A DNA stretch of 64,000 nt from positions 1-64,000 of the forward strand of contig NZ_PJIK01000005.1 of NCBI RefSeq assembly GCF_002929275.1, read 5' to 3'. The stretch's first letter is position 1. Every line of letters begins with the position of its first letter. A model generated the notes under the pieces. The model made no database searches. It was not told the origin of the DNA and worked only from the letters and a program-made list of their open reading frames with translations. The DNA is from Arthrobacter sp. ZGTC131 (GTDB lineage Bacteria; Actinomycetota; Actinomycetes; Actinomycetales; Micrococcaceae). Made by a program: the position numbers and the translations under genes. Shown here one piece after another: positions 8,048 through 16,511 of the stretch.

Positions 8048-8692
8048 TTGATAAGTTTTCTCCGCGGAACCGTAGCGCACGTTGGCCTGTCCACCGCTGT
8101 GATCGATCTCAACGGTGCCGGCATGAGCGTTCACGCCACGCCGCAGACCCTCAGCAAGCTGCGGACCGGCGAGGAGGGCAAGCTGTTCACGTCCCTCATA
8201 GTCCGGGAGGACTCGCTGACGCTGTTCGGATTCGCCTCCGATGATGAACGGGAGGTCTTCGACGTCCTCCTCAGTGTCAGCGGCGTTGGCCCCCGGCTCG
8301 CGCTGGCCGTCCTGGCTGTCCATGATCCCGAAGCGATCCGCGTGGCGGCCCACACCGGCGACAGCAAGACGTTCACCAAGGTCCCCGGCATCGGCCCGAA
8401 GGTTGGCGCCCGCATCGTCCTGGAACTGGCCGGAAAGCTGGTTCCGCACGGAACCCCCGCAGCAGCCGCCCCCGCCGCCTCCGCCGAATCGGTCTGGAAG
8501 CCGCAGGTGGTGGCGGCCATGACCAGTCTCGGCTGGTCCGAGAAGGACGCCACCGGCAGCATCGACAAGGCACTGGCCGATTCCCCGGACCTTGCAGACC
8601 AGGGAAACGTCGCCGAGATCCTGCGCACCACGCTGCGTTGGCTCGGCCAGGACGGCGCCCGCGCCGGCAACCGGGTAGGCAGCCGTGGCTGA
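8048..8692 (+). CDS. ruvA: Holliday junction branch migration protein RuvA
   Basis: The 214-residue protein begins [12 protein letters not shown], typical of RuvA domain I. It carries two helix-hairpin-helix segments ([13 protein letters not shown] and [20 protein letters not shown]) and a C-terminal domain that contacts RuvB, joined by an Ala-rich linker. RuvA tetramers hold the junction flat while RuvB pumps DNA. The TTG start is preceded by AGGAG 7 bases upstream. The 3' end overlaps ruvB by 8 bases. Confidence 0.96.
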   Translation: MISFLRGTVAHVGLSTAVIDLNGAGMSVHATPQTLSKLRTGEEGKLFTSLIVREDSLTLFGFASDDEREVFDVLLSVSGVGPRLALAVLAVHDPEAIRVAAHTGDSKTFTKVPGIGPKVGARIVLELAGKLVPHGTPAAAAPAASAESVWKPQVVAAMTSLGWSEKDATGSIDKALADSPDLADQGNVAEILRTTLRWLGQDGARAGNRVGSRG

Positions 8693-9785
8693 ACCGTCCC
8701 TCGTTGCCGGGGGAGAAGAGCCGGAGGAGCGGGCCATCGAGGCCGCCCTTCGGCCGAAGAACCTCCACGACTTCGTTGGCCAGCACCGGGTCCGCAAACA
8801 GCTGTCCCTGGTGCTGCAGGCCTCCCGGATGCGGGGGCGCAGTGCGGACCACGTGCTTTTTTCCGGTCCGCCCGGACTCGGTAAGACCACCCTGGCCATG
8901 ATCGTGGCGGCCGAAATGAACGCGCCGCTGCGCATCAGCAGCGGCCCTGCCATCCAGCACGCCGGGGATCTTGCCGCCATCCTCTCTTCCCTTTCCGAGG
9001 GCGAGGTCCTCTTCCTCGACGAAATCCACCGGATGTCCCGCCCTGCCGAGGAAATGCTCTACATGGCCATGGAGGACTTCCGGGTGGACATTGTGGTGGG
9101 CAAAGGCGCGGGGGCAACGGCAATACCGCTTGAGCTGCCGCCGTTCACACTCGTCGGCGCCACAACCCGCGCCGGGCTCCTGCCCGGGCCCCTGCGCGAC
9201 CGCTTCGGTTTCACCGGGCACCTCGAGTTCTATTCCGTGGAGGAGCTTGAGCTCGTCCTACGCCGGTCAGCCGGGCTCCTTGACCTGAAAGTGAACTCGG
9301 CGGGTTTCAGCGAAATAGCGGGCAGGTCCCGCGGCACTCCGCGTATCGCCAACCGGCTGCTGAGGCGGGTTCGGGACTGGGCCCTGGTGCACGGCATCGA
9401 ACAGATCGACGCCAGGTCAGCGTCGGCCGCGCTGGACATGTACGAGGTGGACAAGCGCGGCCTGGACCGCCTGGACCGCGCGGTGCTGGAAGCGCTGATA
9501 ACCAAGTTCGGCGGCGGCCCCGTGGGCCTGTCTACGCTGGCCATTGCCGTCGGCGAAGAACCGGAGACCGTCGAGACCGTTGCCGAGCCGTATCTGGTCC
9601 GGGAGGGGCTGCTCGGCCGGACGCCCCGGGGCCGCATTGCCATGGCGCCGGCATGGACCCACCTGGGCTTCGCAGTTCCTTCCGGCGTGTTCGGGCAGGA
9701 ACCCCTGGACGTGTTCGCTGTTGACGAACTCGCCGGGGATACGGGCGCAGAGACCGAATCGCAATGGATTCCGAACAGCCACTAG
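8685..9785 (+). CDS. ruvB: Holliday junction branch migration ATPase RuvB
   Basis: The 366-residue AAA+ protein has Walker [10 protein letters not shown] (residues 61-69), Walker B LFLDEIH (Asp112, Glu113), the sensor segment [19 protein letters not shown], and a C-terminal winged-helix domain with [11 protein letters not shown]. It is the motor of the RuvAB complex. The GTG start overlaps the end of ruvA, so translation is probably coupled. The C-terminal tail of roughly 25 residues beyond the winged helix is not conserved. Confidence 0.97.
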   Translation: MAEPSLVAGGEEPEERAIEAALRPKNLHDFVGQHRVRKQLSLVLQASRMRGRSADHVLFSGPPGLGKTTLAMIVAAEMNAPLRISSGPAIQHAGDLAAILSSLSEGEVLFLDEIHRMSRPAEEMLYMAMEDFRVDIVVGKGAGATAIPLELPPFTLVGATTRAGLLPGPLRDRFGFTGHLEFYSVEELELVLRRSAGLLDLKVNSAGFSEIAGRSRGTPRIANRLLRRVRDWALVHGIEQIDARSASAALDMYEVDKRGLDRLDRAVLEALITKFGGGPVGLSTLAIAVGEEPETVETVAEPYLVREGLLGRTPRGRIAMAPAWTHLGFAVPSGVFGQEPLDVFAVDELAGDTGAETESQWIPNSH

Positions 9786-9808
9786 CACCGTTGCAGGCTG
9801 TTTCCCTC

Positions 9809-9814
9809 TAGACT
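9809..9814 (+). promoter_or_regulatory. Possible -10 element for yajC-secD-secF
   Basis: TAGACT lies 150 bases before the chosen yajC start in the 178-base gap after ruvB. No good -35 is seen at the right distance, so the call is tentative. Confidence 0.3.
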
Positions 9815-9963
9815 GGAAGAACGCTCGGCACCTCCGGGCTTTGTTTCCGTGGCTGGCGCCAGCCAGCCGTCCGTCGCCAGTCATGCGTGTCTGGGCCGAC
9901 ACCCGCGGTGCAAAGCGGATGTTGCTGTCAACCAGCTACGCAAGTACAGAATGGAACTTCCCT

Positions 9964-10407
9964 GTGTTCGGACATATTACTGCCCAGGCCCAGCCGCAGG
10001 CCGGCGGCGGCATCGACATCATGACCATCCTGCTGTTCGTCATGCTTGGCATCTTCATCTTCATGATGTTTCGCCGGAATAAGAAGACCCAGCAGCAGCA
10101 GGCCACGCTCCAGTCGCAGTTTGCCCCGGGAGTTGAAGTCATGACCAGCTTTGGCCTCTTCGGCCGCATTGTGTCGATCGATGACGAAGACAACAAGGTT
10201 GTTCTGGAACTCTCACCCGGCAACCTGGCCACCGTCCACCGCCAGGCCGTCACCAAGATCGTGGAGCCCACCGCCGCCGAGGCGACCGCCGTTCCCGATG
10301 ACGCATCGTCACTGACGGCGGAGGAGCACGGAAGTGCCCCGGCCGGCAACGAGACGCCGGATGAAACCCTGAAGCGCCTCAATGACGAGGGCAAAAAGGA
10401 CATCTAG
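9964..10407 (+). CDS. yajC: Preprotein translocase accessory subunit YajC
   Basis: The protein has one N-terminal membrane helix (MTILLFVMLGIFIFMMF) followed by RRNKKTQQQQ and the soluble YajC domain (PGVEVMTSFGLFGRIVSIDDEDNKVVLELSPG). The acidic C-terminal tail is longer than in E. coli. YajC joins SecD and SecF in the Sec accessory complex. I chose the GTG at 9964 (147 residues) because it gives a short polar lead before the helix, as in other YajC proteins; an ATG at 10021 or upstream at 9919 is possible. It is the first gene of yajC-secD-secF. Confidence 0.85.
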   Translation: MFGHITAQAQPQAGGGIDIMTILLFVMLGIFIFMMFRRNKKTQQQQATLQSQFAPGVEVMTSFGLFGRIVSIDDEDNKVVLELSPGNLATVHRQAVTKIVEPTAAEATAVPDDASSLTAEEHGSAPAGNETPDETLKRLNDEGKKDI

Positions 10408-10514
10408 TCCGCCGTCGCGGCCCGCTGGGCACCACCATCTACGGCTGCGGGCTGCCGCCGGCGCGGGTCACACCCGCACCGGCGGCTTCTCCGTAATTAA
10501 TAGAAAGATCGACA

Positions 10515-12272
10515 ATGGCACGAACTGGCCGCAATAAACCATCCCTCCGGGTGTTGGTCTGGCTTGGCGTAATTCTGGCTGTGCTGACGGCCGTCCTTGC
10601 GGGCGGCACCATGGCCGGAAAGGCAAGCTGGGCTCCGAAGCTTGCGCTGGACCTTGAGGGCGGTACCCAGATGATCCTGGCGCCCAAGGTCGAGGGTGGT
10701 TCCGACATCAACGAGGAACAGCTCAACCAGGCGGTGGCGATCATCCGCCAGCGCGTGGACGGTTCCGGCGTGGCAGAAGCTGAAATCAGCACCCAGTCGG
10801 GCCGCAACGTGGTGGTCAGCCTCCCCGGTACTCCCTCTTCGGAGACCCGCGCCCTGATCCAGGCGTCCGCGGACATGAACTTCCGCCCGGTTCTGGTCAC
10901 AGGACCCGGTGCGGCTGTTCCCGCAGAGTCCCGCACACCGGCAGCACAGCTGCCCAAGCCGACGGCCAAGCCTACGAACGGCAGCGACACCAACTGGATC
11001 ACGGCAGACGTCCAGAAGCAGTTCGAGGCGCTCGACTGCGACAAGCCGGCGCAGGACAAGCAGGAGCGCTCCGACCCTGCCAAGCCGCTGGTGACCTGTG
11101 AGCCCGCCACCGACCAGACTCCCGCGATCAAGTACATCCTTGGTCCCGTGGAGGTCAAGGGTGTCGAGATCCAGGGGTCCACGTTCCAGCTCCAGCAGGG
11201 TGCCCAGGGCGCCGTCACCAACGAGTGGGCCGTCAACATCCAGTTCAACGGCGAAGGGACGGCCAAGTTCAAGACCGTCACCGAGCGCCTGAATCAGTTC
11301 TACGTGGCCGCCGGCGGCGAAGCCGGCTCGGATCCGAAGTCGCAGTTCGCCATTGTCCTGGACGATCAGGTCATCTCCGCCCCGCGGTCGCAGGCGGTCA
11401 TTACCGACGGCCGCCCGCAGATCACCGGCGGGTTCACCGAGCAGTCGGCCAAGGCCCTCTCCGACCAGCTGCGATTCGGTGCCCTGCCGATCAGCTTCGA
11501 CATCCAGAGCGAGCAGCAGATCTCGGCGACCCTCGGCGGCGAGCAGCTCCGCATGGGCCTGCTTGCAGGCCTCATCGGACTCCTGCTGGTGGTGGTGTAT
11601 TCCCTGTTCCAGTACCGTGCCCTGGGCTTTGTCACCATCGCCTCCCTCGTGGTGGCAGGTGCGTTGACGTATCTGGCCATCGCCATCCTTGGCTGGACGG
11701 AAAACTACCGCCTATCCCTCGCCGGCGTGGCCGGCATCATCGTCGCGATCGGTCAGACGGCGGACTCGTTTATTGTGTACTTCGAACGCATCCGCGACGA
11801 ACTCCGTGAAGGCCGCGGCCTAGTCTCGGCCGTCGAGAACGGCTGGAAGCGGGCCAAGCGAACGGTGCTGGCCTCCAAGGCTGTCAACCTCCTTGCCGCG
11901 CTGGTTCTGTACTTCGTGGCCGTGGGCAACGTGCGGGGCTTTGCCTTCACGCTGGGCCTGACGGCACTTGCCGACCTCCTCGTCGTGTTCATGTTCACGC
12001 ACCCGATGCTGCGGCAGTTGGCCCGCACCCGGTTCTTCGGTGAAGGCCACAAACTCTCGGGCCTCGATCCCGAGAGCCTCGGTGCGGTGCCGCTCTACCG
12101 TGGCGCCGGCAGGCTCCGCAGCCCGGAGGACAAGCCGTCCGTGGTGCGTGCAAAGAACACCGGTGCCGCTGCTGAAGCGGAGCGCAGGATGACCATCGCT
12201 GAACGCCGCCGCGCGGAACAGCAGGAGCAGCTCGCGGGTTCCTCCAAGGGCCCGGCCAAGGAGGGCAAGTAA
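10515..12272 (+). CDS. secD: Protein translocase subunit SecD
   Basis: The 585-residue protein is an RND-type Sec subunit. It has one N-terminal helix, the conserved LALDLEGGTQMIL segment, a large external P1 domain (with an extra Ala/Pro/Lys-rich stretch near residues 130-150), and five C-terminal helices containing VAGIIVAIGQTADSFIVYFERIRDE with the proton-relay Asp. With SecF it uses the proton gradient to help pull secreted proteins through SecYEG. The C-terminal tail is charged and cytoplasmic. Its stop overlaps the secF start by one base. Confidence 0.96.
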   Translation: MARTGRNKPSLRVLVWLGVILAVLTAVLAGGTMAGKASWAPKLALDLEGGTQMILAPKVEGGSDINEEQLNQAVAIIRQRVDGSGVAEAEISTQSGRNVVVSLPGTPSSETRALIQASADMNFRPVLVTGPGAAVPAESRTPAAQLPKPTAKPTNGSDTNWITADVQKQFEALDCDKPAQDKQERSDPAKPLVTCEPATDQTPAIKYILGPVEVKGVEIQGSTFQLQQGAQGAVTNEWAVNIQFNGEGTAKFKTVTERLNQFYVAAGGEAGSDPKSQFAIVLDDQVISAPRSQAVITDGRPQITGGFTEQSAKALSDQLRFGALPISFDIQSEQQISATLGGEQLRMGLLAGLIGLLLVVVYSLFQYRALGFVTIASLVVAGALTYLAIAILGWTENYRLSLAGVAGIIVAIGQTADSFIVYFERIRDELREGRGLVSAVENGWKRAKRTVLASKAVNLLAALVLYFVAVGNVRGFAFTLGLTALADLLVVFMFTHPMLRQLARTRFFGEGHKLSGLDPESLGAVPLYRGAGRLRSPEDKPSVVRAKNTGAAAEAERRMTIAERRRAEQQEQLAGSSKGPAKEGK

Positions 12273-13291
12273 TGTCCAGTTTTGCGAAATTCGGTAACGA
12301 GCTCTACACGGGCAGGCGTTCCTACGACTTCGTCGGCAAGAAGAAGATCTGGTTCCTCATTGCCCTCGTCGCCGTCGCCCTGTCCATCCTGATTCCGGTC
12401 GTCAAGGGCGGGTTCAACCTCGGCATTGAATTCCGGGGCGGCTCCGAGTTCACCGTCTCCAACGTCAAGACCACCGATGCGTCCTTGGGCGAAAAGGCTG
12501 TGCACGACGTCGTTGCCGGAAGCGTGCCGCGCGTGGCAAATGTCGCCGGCACCACCATGCGCATCCAGACAGACAAGCTCACCGACGACGAGACCATCAA
12601 GATCAAAGAGGGCCTGACGTCGGCTTACGGCGTCACGGACAACGAGGTGACTTCCACCTTCGTGGGCCCGACCTGGGGTGCCGACGTCACCAAGCAGGCC
12701 CTGATCGGCCTGGTGGTTTTCGTGGCCTTGGCGACGGTCCTGATGGCCCTGTATTTCCGGACCTGGAAGATGTCGCTCTCCGCGATCGCTGGCATGCTGG
12801 TGACGATGTTCATCACGGCCGGCGTCTATGCGCTGAGTGATTTCGAGGTCACACCCTCGGCGATCATCGGATTCCTGACCGTGCTGAGCTATTCGCTGTA
12901 CGACACCGTGGTGGTGTTCGACAAGATCCGCGAGAACACGGCAGATCTTGATACGTCCACCCGCCGCACGTTCGGCGAAGAGGTCAACCTGGCCGTCAAC
13001 CAGACCCTGGTGCGTTCCATCAACACCATGATGGTGGCCATCCTGCCGGTGGGGGCGATCCTGTTCATCGGTGCGGGCCTGCTCGGTGCAGGTACCCTGC
13101 GCGACCTGTCGCTGGCCCTCTTCGTGGGGATTCTCATCGGCACCGCGGCGACCATCTTCATCGCGGCGCCCATGTACGCCTGGCTGCGGCAGAACGAACC
13201 GCCCCTGGTCAAGCAGGCCCAGCGCGTGGAGCACCGCCGTGCGGACACCGCGGCCAAGGGCGCGGCCTCCGTGCAGCCCGCACAGGCATAG
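12272..13291 (+). CDS. secF: Protein translocase subunit SecF
   Basis: The 339-residue protein has the SecF pattern: N-terminal segment SYDFVGKKKIWFLIALV, the FRGGSEF motif, and the RND-core signature YSLYDTVVVFDKIRENTA with its conserved Asp, within six predicted helices. It pairs with SecD, from which it is translated with a one-base overlap. The last roughly 30 residues are polar and not conserved. A strong terminator follows, so the yajC-secD-secF unit ends here. Confidence 0.96.
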   Translation: MSSFAKFGNELYTGRRSYDFVGKKKIWFLIALVAVALSILIPVVKGGFNLGIEFRGGSEFTVSNVKTTDASLGEKAVHDVVAGSVPRVANVAGTTMRIQTDKLTDDETIKIKEGLTSAYGVTDNEVTSTFVGPTWGADVTKQALIGLVVFVALATVLMALYFRTWKMSLSAIAGMLVTMFITAGVYALSDFEVTPSAIIGFLTVLSYSLYDTVVVFDKIRENTADLDTSTRRTFGEEVNLAVNQTLVRSINTMMVAILPVGAILFIGAGLLGAGTLRDLSLALFVGILIGTAATIFIAAPMYAWLRQNEPPLVKQAQRVEHRRADTAAKGAASVQPAQA

Positions 13292-13306
13292 CAAGCACCA
13301 TCCCGC

Positions 13307-13342
13307 GCCGGATGCCGTCATCATGACGGCATCCGGCTTTTT
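13307..13342 (+). terminator. Rho-independent terminator after secF
   Basis: A perfect 14-bp stem (13307-13320 with 13324-13337, core GATGCCGTCA) and 3-base loop are followed by TTTTT. This is the clearest intrinsic terminator in the window. Confidence 0.93.
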
Positions 13343-13400
13343 GCGTCGAAGCCCCCGGCCATCGGACGGGGCCGGTTATCGAACACGACCGCGGCGGGAA

Positions 13401-13406
13401 TAGACT
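13401..13406 (+). promoter_or_regulatory. -10-like element for rel
   Basis: TAGACT lies 35 bases before the favoured TTG start of rel, downstream of the secF terminator. The -35 region is weak. Confidence 0.4.
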
Positions 13407-13440
13407 GGGATAATTAAACGGGTTGATGAGGGGTGCTTCA

Positions 13441-15834
13441 TTGGAAGAGGGTTCGACGTCGGCTCCAGCAGCGGCCGGGGACAACGGTCCGGGCCAGGGT
13501 CCGCAGACTGGTCTGGTTGCTGACGGACGCCCCGGGCCGGGGGTTCCGGTGGACAATTCGGGTGTCCGCCCCACGTTTCCCGGGCGGCGCGAGCGCACGC
13601 GGTCCCGGCTGGCGAGGCTGACAGGCCGGAGCACCGCGACCTATTCGCCCATCCTTGAGCCCTTGCTGCGGACAGTCCGGGCGAACAACCCCAAAGAGGA
13701 CTTCGACCTGATTCAGCGTGCCTTTGTGGTCGCTGAACAAAGTCACCGCGGCCAGAAGCGCAAGAGCGGCGATCCCTACATCACCCACCCAGTGGCCGTG
13801 GCAACCATCCTCGCGGAACTGGGACTCAGCGGGACCACACTCGCCGCGGCGCTGCTCCATGACACTGTCGAGGACACCCCTTACACGCTGGCCGACCTGA
13901 AGGCGGACTTCGGCCCGGAAGTGGCCATGCTGGTAGATGGCGTGACCAAGCTGGACAAGGTCAGCTTCGGCGAGGCCGCCCAGTCCGAGACGGTCCGCAA
14001 GATGGTCGTGGCCATGGCCAAGGACATCCGTGTCCTCATGATCAAGCTGGCCGACCGGCTCCACAACGCGAGGACCTGGCGATTCGTCTCCGCGGAGTCC
14101 TCGGCCCGGAAGGCCCGCGAAACACTCGAGATCTTCGCCCCGCTGGCCCACCGGCTCGGCATGAACACGATCAAGTGGGAGCTGGAGGACCTGTCCTTCG
14201 CTGCGCTTTACCCCAAGGTGTACGAGGAAATCGTGCGCATGGTGGGCGACCGCACGCCGGAACGTGAAAAGAGCCTCAGCGTTATACGCAACCAGATCGC
14301 GGATGACCTGCGCACGGCCCGGATCAAGGCCACCATCACCGGCCGGCCCAAGCACTACTACTCGATCTACCAGAAGATGATCGTCCGGGACAAGGACTTC
14401 GACGACATCAACGACCTCATGGGCGTGCGCGTCCTGGTGGACTCCGTCCGCGACTGTTACGCGGCCCTTGGAACTCTGCATTCGCGGTGGAACCCCCTGC
14501 CGGGGCGGTTCAAGGACTACATCGCCATGCCCAAGTTCAACATGTACCAGTCCCTGCACACCACGGTGATCGGCCCGGGCGGCAAGCCGGTGGAGATCCA
14601 GATCCGAACGCATGAGATGCACCGGCGCGCAGAGTACGGCGTGGCAGCCCACTGGAAGTACAAGGACCAGCCGAACCGCACGGCCACGGGACCGGGCAGC
14701 CCGCGCGACGGCGACATGGGCTGGCTCCGCTCCCTGGTGGACTGGCAGCAGGAAACGTCCGATCCCGGCGAATTCCTCGATTCGCTCCGGTTCGAAATCA
14801 ACGCCCGTGAAGTCTTCGTTTTCACGCCCAAGGGCGAGGTCATGGCGCTTCCGGCCGGTTCCACCCCCGTGGATTTTGCCTATGCGGTGCACACCGAGGT
14901 GGGCCACCGGACCATCGGGGCCAGGGTCAACGGAAAGCTGGTCCCGCTCAACAGCGAACTCAACCACGGCGACTGGGTGGAGATTTTCACGTCCAAGGCC
15001 GAAGGGGCCGGGCCGAGCCAGGACTGGCAGCATTTCGTCAAGAGCGCCCGTGCGCGGAACAAGATCCGCCAGTGGTTCAGCAAGGAACGGCGCGAAGAGG
15101 CGATCGACCGCGGCAAGGAGTTGCTGACCCGCGCCATGCGGAAGCAGAACCTTCCGCTGCAGCGCCTGATGACGCACGACGCCCTCGCCGCCGTTGCGGA
15201 GGACTTCAAGTACGTCGACATCTCTGGCCTCTACGCCGGCGTCGGGGACGGGCATACGTCTGCCCAGTCCGTCATGGAAAAGCTCATCGAGAGCCTGGGC
15301 GGGAACGAAACGCCCGACGACGACCTCACCGAGGTCAGCATTCCCACCCAGGTCAGCAAGGCCCGCTTCTCGGACTCCGGAGTGGTGGTCCGCGGCGTGG
15401 GCGACGTCTGGGTCAAACTGGCACGCTGCTGCACCCCTGTGCCGCCGGACCCGATCCTCGGCTTCGTTACCCGCGGCTCGGGTGTCTCCGTGCACCGGAC
15501 TGACTGCACCAACGTTTCCGGGCTGAAGGACCAGCCTGACAGGATCGTCGACGTCGATTGGGCCCCGACGCAGTCGAGCGTGTTCCTCGTGGAGATCCAG
15601 GTGGAGGCGCTGGACAGGAAATCCCTGCTGTCCGACGTCACGCGAATCCTTTCCGAGAACCACGTCAACATCCTCGCCGCCAGTGTTCATACGTCGACCG
15701 ACCGGGTGGCCATCTCAAAATTTGCCTTCGAGATGGGCGACCCCAAGTACCTGAGCCACGTGCTGAGCGCCGTCCGGCGAATCGACGGCGTGTTCGACGT
15801 CTACCGGACCACAGGTAACCGCCGGAGGAGCTAG
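13441..15834 (+). CDS. rel: Bifunctional (p)ppGpp synthetase/hydrolase Rel
   Basis: About 797 residues with all Rel domains in order: an HD hydrolase domain ([19 protein letters not shown]), a synthetase domain ([43 protein letters not shown]), TGS ([31 protein letters not shown]), a zinc-finger/helical region ([26 protein letters not shown]) and a C-terminal ACT domain. It makes and breaks the starvation signal (p)ppGpp. I favour TTG 13441 because GAGGGG lies 7 bases before it; ATG 13426 and TTG 13423 are in frame but lack a ribosome site. The 3' end overlaps the opposing AbiEi-like gene by 120 bases. Confidence 0.95.
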   Translation: MEEGSTSAPAAAGDNGPGQGPQTGLVADGRPGPGVPVDNSGVRPTFPGRRERTRSRLARLTGRSTATYSPILEPLLRTVRANNPKEDFDLIQRAFVVAEQSHRGQKRKSGDPYITHPVAVATILAELGLSGTTLAAALLHDTVEDTPYTLADLKADFGPEVAMLVDGVTKLDKVSFGEAAQSETVRKMVVAMAKDIRVLMIKLADRLHNARTWRFVSAESSARKARETLEIFAPLAHRLGMNTIKWELEDLSFAALYPKVYEEIVRMVGDRTPEREKSLSVIRNQIADDLRTARIKATITGRPKHYYSIYQKMIVRDKDFDDINDLMGVRVLVDSVRDCYAALGTLHSRWNPLPGRFKDYIAMPKFNMYQSLHTTVIGPGGKPVEIQIRTHEMHRRAEYGVAAHWKYKDQPNRTATGPGSPRDGDMGWLRSLVDWQQETSDPGEFLDSLRFEINAREVFVFTPKGEVMALPAGSTPVDFAYAVHTEVGHRTIGARVNGKLVPLNSELNHGDWVEIFTSKAEGAGPSQDWQHFVKSARARNKIRQWFSKERREEAIDRGKELLTRAMRKQNLPLQRLMTHDALAAVAEDFKYVDISGLYAGVGDGHTSAQSVMEKLIESLGGNETPDDDLTEVSIPTQVSKARFSDSGVVVRGVGDVWVKLARCCTPVPPDPILGFVTRGSGVSVHRTDCTNVSGLKDQPDRIVDVDWAPTQSSVFLVEIQVEALDRKSLLSDVTRILSENHVNILAASVHTSTDRVAISKFAFEMGDPKYLSHVLSAVRRIDGVFDVYRTTGNRRRS

Positions 15835-16422
15835 CAGCGCCAGCTTTTCCAGCGCCGCGTGCTTGTGGGGGAGCCGGGGCGTCGCTTCCACGGCCAGGGT
15901 CAGGAGCCGCAGCCGGACATCGAGTTCGGGCCTGTCAAGCATTTTGCGCAGGGCCGGAACTGCGCGCTCCGCCTCAACGTGCAGGGCGATATCCAGGGCT
16001 GTCCGCAGCGGGCTTGAGACCATCAGCCCGCCCAGGCTCACGACATCGAAGGGGCCGAGCCTGATCTCATGGAGCGTACACCCCCTGGTGGACCGCAGGC
16101 TCGAAATGCGGCGCTTGACGTCCACCAGCAGGGCTAGGCGGTCCGGTTCGCGCGCGCAGCCGTAGATCCAGGCGGCCGTCATGCGGCCGGCCACGACCCG
16201 CTGCCGTATGGCAGGTGGCACGGCGAACGCGGCGGCGCGCGCCCGCAGCTGCGGGGATGCGACGATGCCCGGGACGGTGTAGCCGTGCTGGTAGAGCTGC
16301 GCCAGCACGCCGTCGGCCGCCATGGACTGCAGTTCCGGCCAGGAAAACAACGGGCCCGGGGCATAGAGGTCCAGAAGCTGCGCGGGGGACTCGGGGGCGG
16401 CGCGCCCGGAAAATGCTGCCAT
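15715..16422 (-). CDS. AbiEi-like antitoxin-fold protein, no toxin partner nearby
   Basis: The 235-residue protein resembles the type IV antitoxin AbiEi family of actinobacteria: an N-terminal winged-helix-like part ([30 protein letters not shown]) and a second part with AAWIYG and a [21 protein letters not shown] segment. Start ATG 16422 has AGGATGG upstream. No AbiEii nucleotidyltransferase gene is adjacent, so toxin-antitoxin function is not supported. The last 40 or so codons read antisense through the 3' end of rel and look unlike a conserved domain, which suggests the original stop has been lost or lies elsewhere in relatives. Confidence 0.65.
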   Translation of the reverse strand: MAAFSGRAAPESPAQLLDLYAPGPLFSWPELQSMAADGVLAQLYQHGYTVPGIVASPQLRARAAAFAVPPAIRQRVVAGRMTAAWIYGCAREPDRLALLVDVKRRISSLRSTRGCTLHEIRLGPFDVVSLGGLMVSSPLRTALDIALHVEAERAVPALRKMLDRPELDVRLRLLTLAVEATPRLPHKHAALEKLALLAPPAVTCGPVDVEHAVDSPDGAQHVAQVLGVAHLEGKF

Positions 16423-16511
16423 TAAGCCATCCTGCCGGAACGGCGCAAAACGAGTACAGGCCCCGTCCCGGCTATGTGGATAACCGGTGCGGGGCCTGCA
16501 GGGTGTCCTTG

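Noticed and set aside
13438-15690. A 750-codon open frame on the strand opposite rel
   Set aside because: It lies wholly within rel, has no recognisable domain and no ribosome site. High GC content leaves the opposite strand free of stops.
15715-16422. Complete AbiE toxin-antitoxin system
   Set aside because: Only the AbiEi-like part is present. Neighbours are rel and a DUF349 gene, neither of which is an AbiEii toxin.
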